DNA from: Diphasiastrum complanatum
Taxonomy: Eukaryota > Streptophyta > Lycopodiopsida > Lycopodiales > Lycopodiaceae
Reading direction: 5' to 3'
Length of the DNA: 64,000 nucleotides
NCBI GenBank assembly: GCA_029204225.1
Contig: CM055108.1
Location: 21,025,644-21,089,643, forward strand
Shown piece by piece: positions 62,303 to 64,000 of the stretch. The position numbers were made by a program, and so were the translations under genes. The notes below the pieces were generated by a model that saw nothing but the letters and a program-made list of their open reading frames with translations, did no database searches and was not told the DNA's origin. Within the stretch, counting starts at the first letter, position 1; the number at the start of each line of letters is the position of its first letter.

Positions 62303-63000
62303 TCTTTTTTGTCCAAATCTGAGTTTTTTTGCAGGATCTGAAGAAACGCACACGACATCTCTCTCTCTCTCTCCCTTGTTTGGCAGCCGCTGGTGGGCAC
62401 CTGCCCGAGTGCCTGCCCATGCTGCCCGAGCTCCTGCCCACGCTGCCCGAGCTGTCTTTCAGCTTGCCCACACTGAGAAAGCTGTTTTTCAGCCTGCCCA
62501 CGCTGTTGTCCAGCCTGACTGCACTGTTTTCCAAACTTCCCGCGTTGTTTTCCAGCCTACCCGCACTGTTTTCCAGCCTACCTCAGATCTGCCCTGCCCT
62601 GAATTGCCCTGCCTCAGATCTGCCTGCCCCTTGCCTCAGATGAGCCTGCCTGAATCTGCCCTGAACCGGATACGCCCTACTGATTTCCGCCTGTCCTGGT
62701 TCCACCTCCCCCAGACCAACCTGCCTGTTTCCGATTCCCCAGTTCTGCCTCCCTCTGTTGCCGCCTATCTAGCGCTGCCTGTCCAGTTGCTGAATCTCAG
62801 CTCCACCTACCTCAGATCTGCCTTCCAAGTTCCACCTGGCCCAGATCTGCCTGTCCTCGCTGCCTTTCCCCTTTCTGACTGTCCCAGCTGCTGCCTTCCC
62901 CACTTCCGCCTGTCCCACAACTGCTGCCTCAATTGCTGCCTTAACTACTTCCCTCATTTTCTATCACTATTCAGATCTGCCTGTCTCTAGATCTCTAACA
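62303..63000 (+). mobile_element. Pyrimidine-rich leader with CTGCCC/CAGCCTGCC words
   Basis: About 600 bp is strongly pyrimidine-biased on the plus strand, with repeated CTGCCC, GCCCACGCTG and GTTTTCCAGCCT words at about 62395-62590 and then CTGCCT and CAGATCTGCC words to about 62985. It is open in more than one frame because purine-first stop codons are rare here; that openness is not evidence for a protein. It lies between primer site and gag. Confidence 0.6.
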
Positions 63001-63560
63001 GAATGACTTGGTCTGATGCCTCCTATTCCCATGTTAAAATTCACAGTCAACTTGACAACTCTCAATCAGCTCATCGTGACCCAACAAACCATGATGACTA
63101 CCCTTTAGACTCTCCACACGCCCATTTCTACCCTTTCTAATCATCTTCTTCCTCCTTATCCTTCGTCGTCCACAGTTGCTTATGCTGCCCCCCCTGGTTC
63201 GTGACTTTCCTGATAAAGTTAAGCTTTCCGTTTATCATGGTTCTTCTGATGGTAAGGAATTGCAGAATCGGTTCTTTTGCTTGGAGACGTCTTTCCAGCT
63301 TGCTCCTCGCATGCTTCAACAACAACTTCAGCTCGCCGCGCTACACTTGTCAGGGGACCGTGCTTTGACTTGGTGGGAAACACATCAGTCCGTGCTTGAT
63401 GCTTCTACTACTTGGGCTGCGTTTAAAGTAGCTATCCATTCTACGATGATCGATCCGACTTGGTTTCATTCTCAGTTGGATCTTTGTCAACTCACACAGA
63501 CGGGTACGCTTTTGGATTATAGGTACTCCCATCTGTTCTCTGGTTTGGTTCGATTGATGG
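63001..63560 (+). pseudogene. gag: Gypsy gag fragment
   Basis: A start at 63003 leads to a short frame that ends near 63140. After a frameshift the capsid domain is clear from 63200: VKLSVYHGSSDGKELQNRFF, then LSGDRALTWWETHQ and TTWAAFKVAI, then LDYRYSHLFSGL. These are Ty3/Gypsy capsid blocks. Homology stops near 63555, where a Copia sequence is joined without any LTR. Confidence 0.75.
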
Positions 63561-64000
63561 ATAAAGGCTTTTGGACGTTCATTTCAAGCATGGTGTTTGC
63601 TCTATTCTCAAGGATGATAAATGCATGGCAAGTGGCTTTAAGCAAGGGAGGTTTTTTAGGCTTGATGCAAATGTGTCTAATGTGAGTGTGATGATGGCAA
63701 AGGAGGCCATTTCTCAAGTGGAGCTTTGGCACAAGAGGTGAGGCCATCCTAACTTCAAATCCATGGAGATGATGTGCAAGAAGGGGTTAGCACTTGGCTT
63801 ACCCAACTCCTTTACCAAGAGTGTTAAAAATCGTGAAGCTTGTAGTTTTTCAAAGACAGAGAAGCTTGCTTTTTGAAGGTCACTCACTAGATCTCTCACT
63901 CCCTTGGAAATTGTTCATTTGGATGTGCATAGCTTTTCTCATGAATCAAATGGTGGTGCAAAGATTTATGTTTTTCATAAATGATTATTCTAGATTCACT
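63561..64000 (+). pseudogene. pol: Copia protease end, pre-integrase and integrase start
   Basis: Reading across frames, the end of the protease region (GRFFRLDA near 63648) is followed by VELWHKR at about 63719 with the GHPNF-type continuation after a TGA, then PLEIVHLDVHSFS at about 63901 and a tyrosine-aspartate-rich start of the integrase core. The gag-protease region resembles family A, but here the pre-integrase domain is present, unlike in the nested element. The sequence runs off the window. Confidence 0.75.

Overview
The window reads as repeat-rich nuclear DNA of a land plant. The one recognisable host gene is a plant-type PI-PLC X-box protein split by GT-AG introns. Most of the rest is LTR retrotransposons: Ty1/Copia with tRNA-Met-type primer sites and Ty3/Gypsy including a chromodomain chromovirus, together with long CT/GA, CA and TG microsatellites. 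I cannot name the lineage from sequence alone; the size and decay of the repeats fit a large plant genome such as a fern, lycophyte or gymnosperm. All family assignments come from motifs read by eye.

Layout. 1-5.3 kb: Copia LTR, primer site and long leader, then an LTR-B fragment fused to a decayed Copia gag-protease-integrase. 5.7-7.6 kb: a decayed ORF of unknown family. 7.7-12.1 kb: inverted Gypsy LTR (LTR-G), repeat family D, a Gypsy gag piece, a tRNA-Asp-primed LTR (LTR-C), a Copia RNase H tail. 13.9-16.7 kb: a broken intron-containing transposase-like gene. 16.9-18.6 kb: Gypsy RNase H/integrase remnant, then a TAG-rich block. 19.7-23.2 kb: a Copia element of family A broken by a solo LTR. 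23.7-25.7 kb: LTR-C and LTR-B copies.

25,988-36,432 is the best-preserved structure. A Gypsy element (LTR-G, target duplication TTACC, gag-protease only) has been invaded inside its gag by a 5,491-bp Copia element (LTR-A, target duplication AGCAC). The Copia element keeps gag-protease, has no visible integrase, reverse transcriptase or RNase H, and carries instead a long reading frame I do not recognise. The Gypsy leader carries five related GTGCT...AGCACGG units.

36.4-50.1 kb: unassigned DNA, a head-to-head pair of LTR-B copies, repeat D, microsatellites, and a degraded LTR-B element with probable GGGGG target duplications. 50.2-56.5 kb: an inverted Copia RNase H-LTR-primer-site unit, then a chromovirus pol followed by LTR, primer site and a new gag (pol-LTR-gag order). 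57.5-61.7 kb: the PI-PLC X-box gene on the minus strand. 61.9-64 kb: LTR remnant, pyrimidine-rich leader and Gypsy gag, joined to a Copia fragment that runs off the window.

The retroelements share a life cycle (gag particle, protease, reverse transcription from a tRNA primer, integration), but almost all copies here are broken. The nested pair could only have moved with enzymes supplied by other copies.
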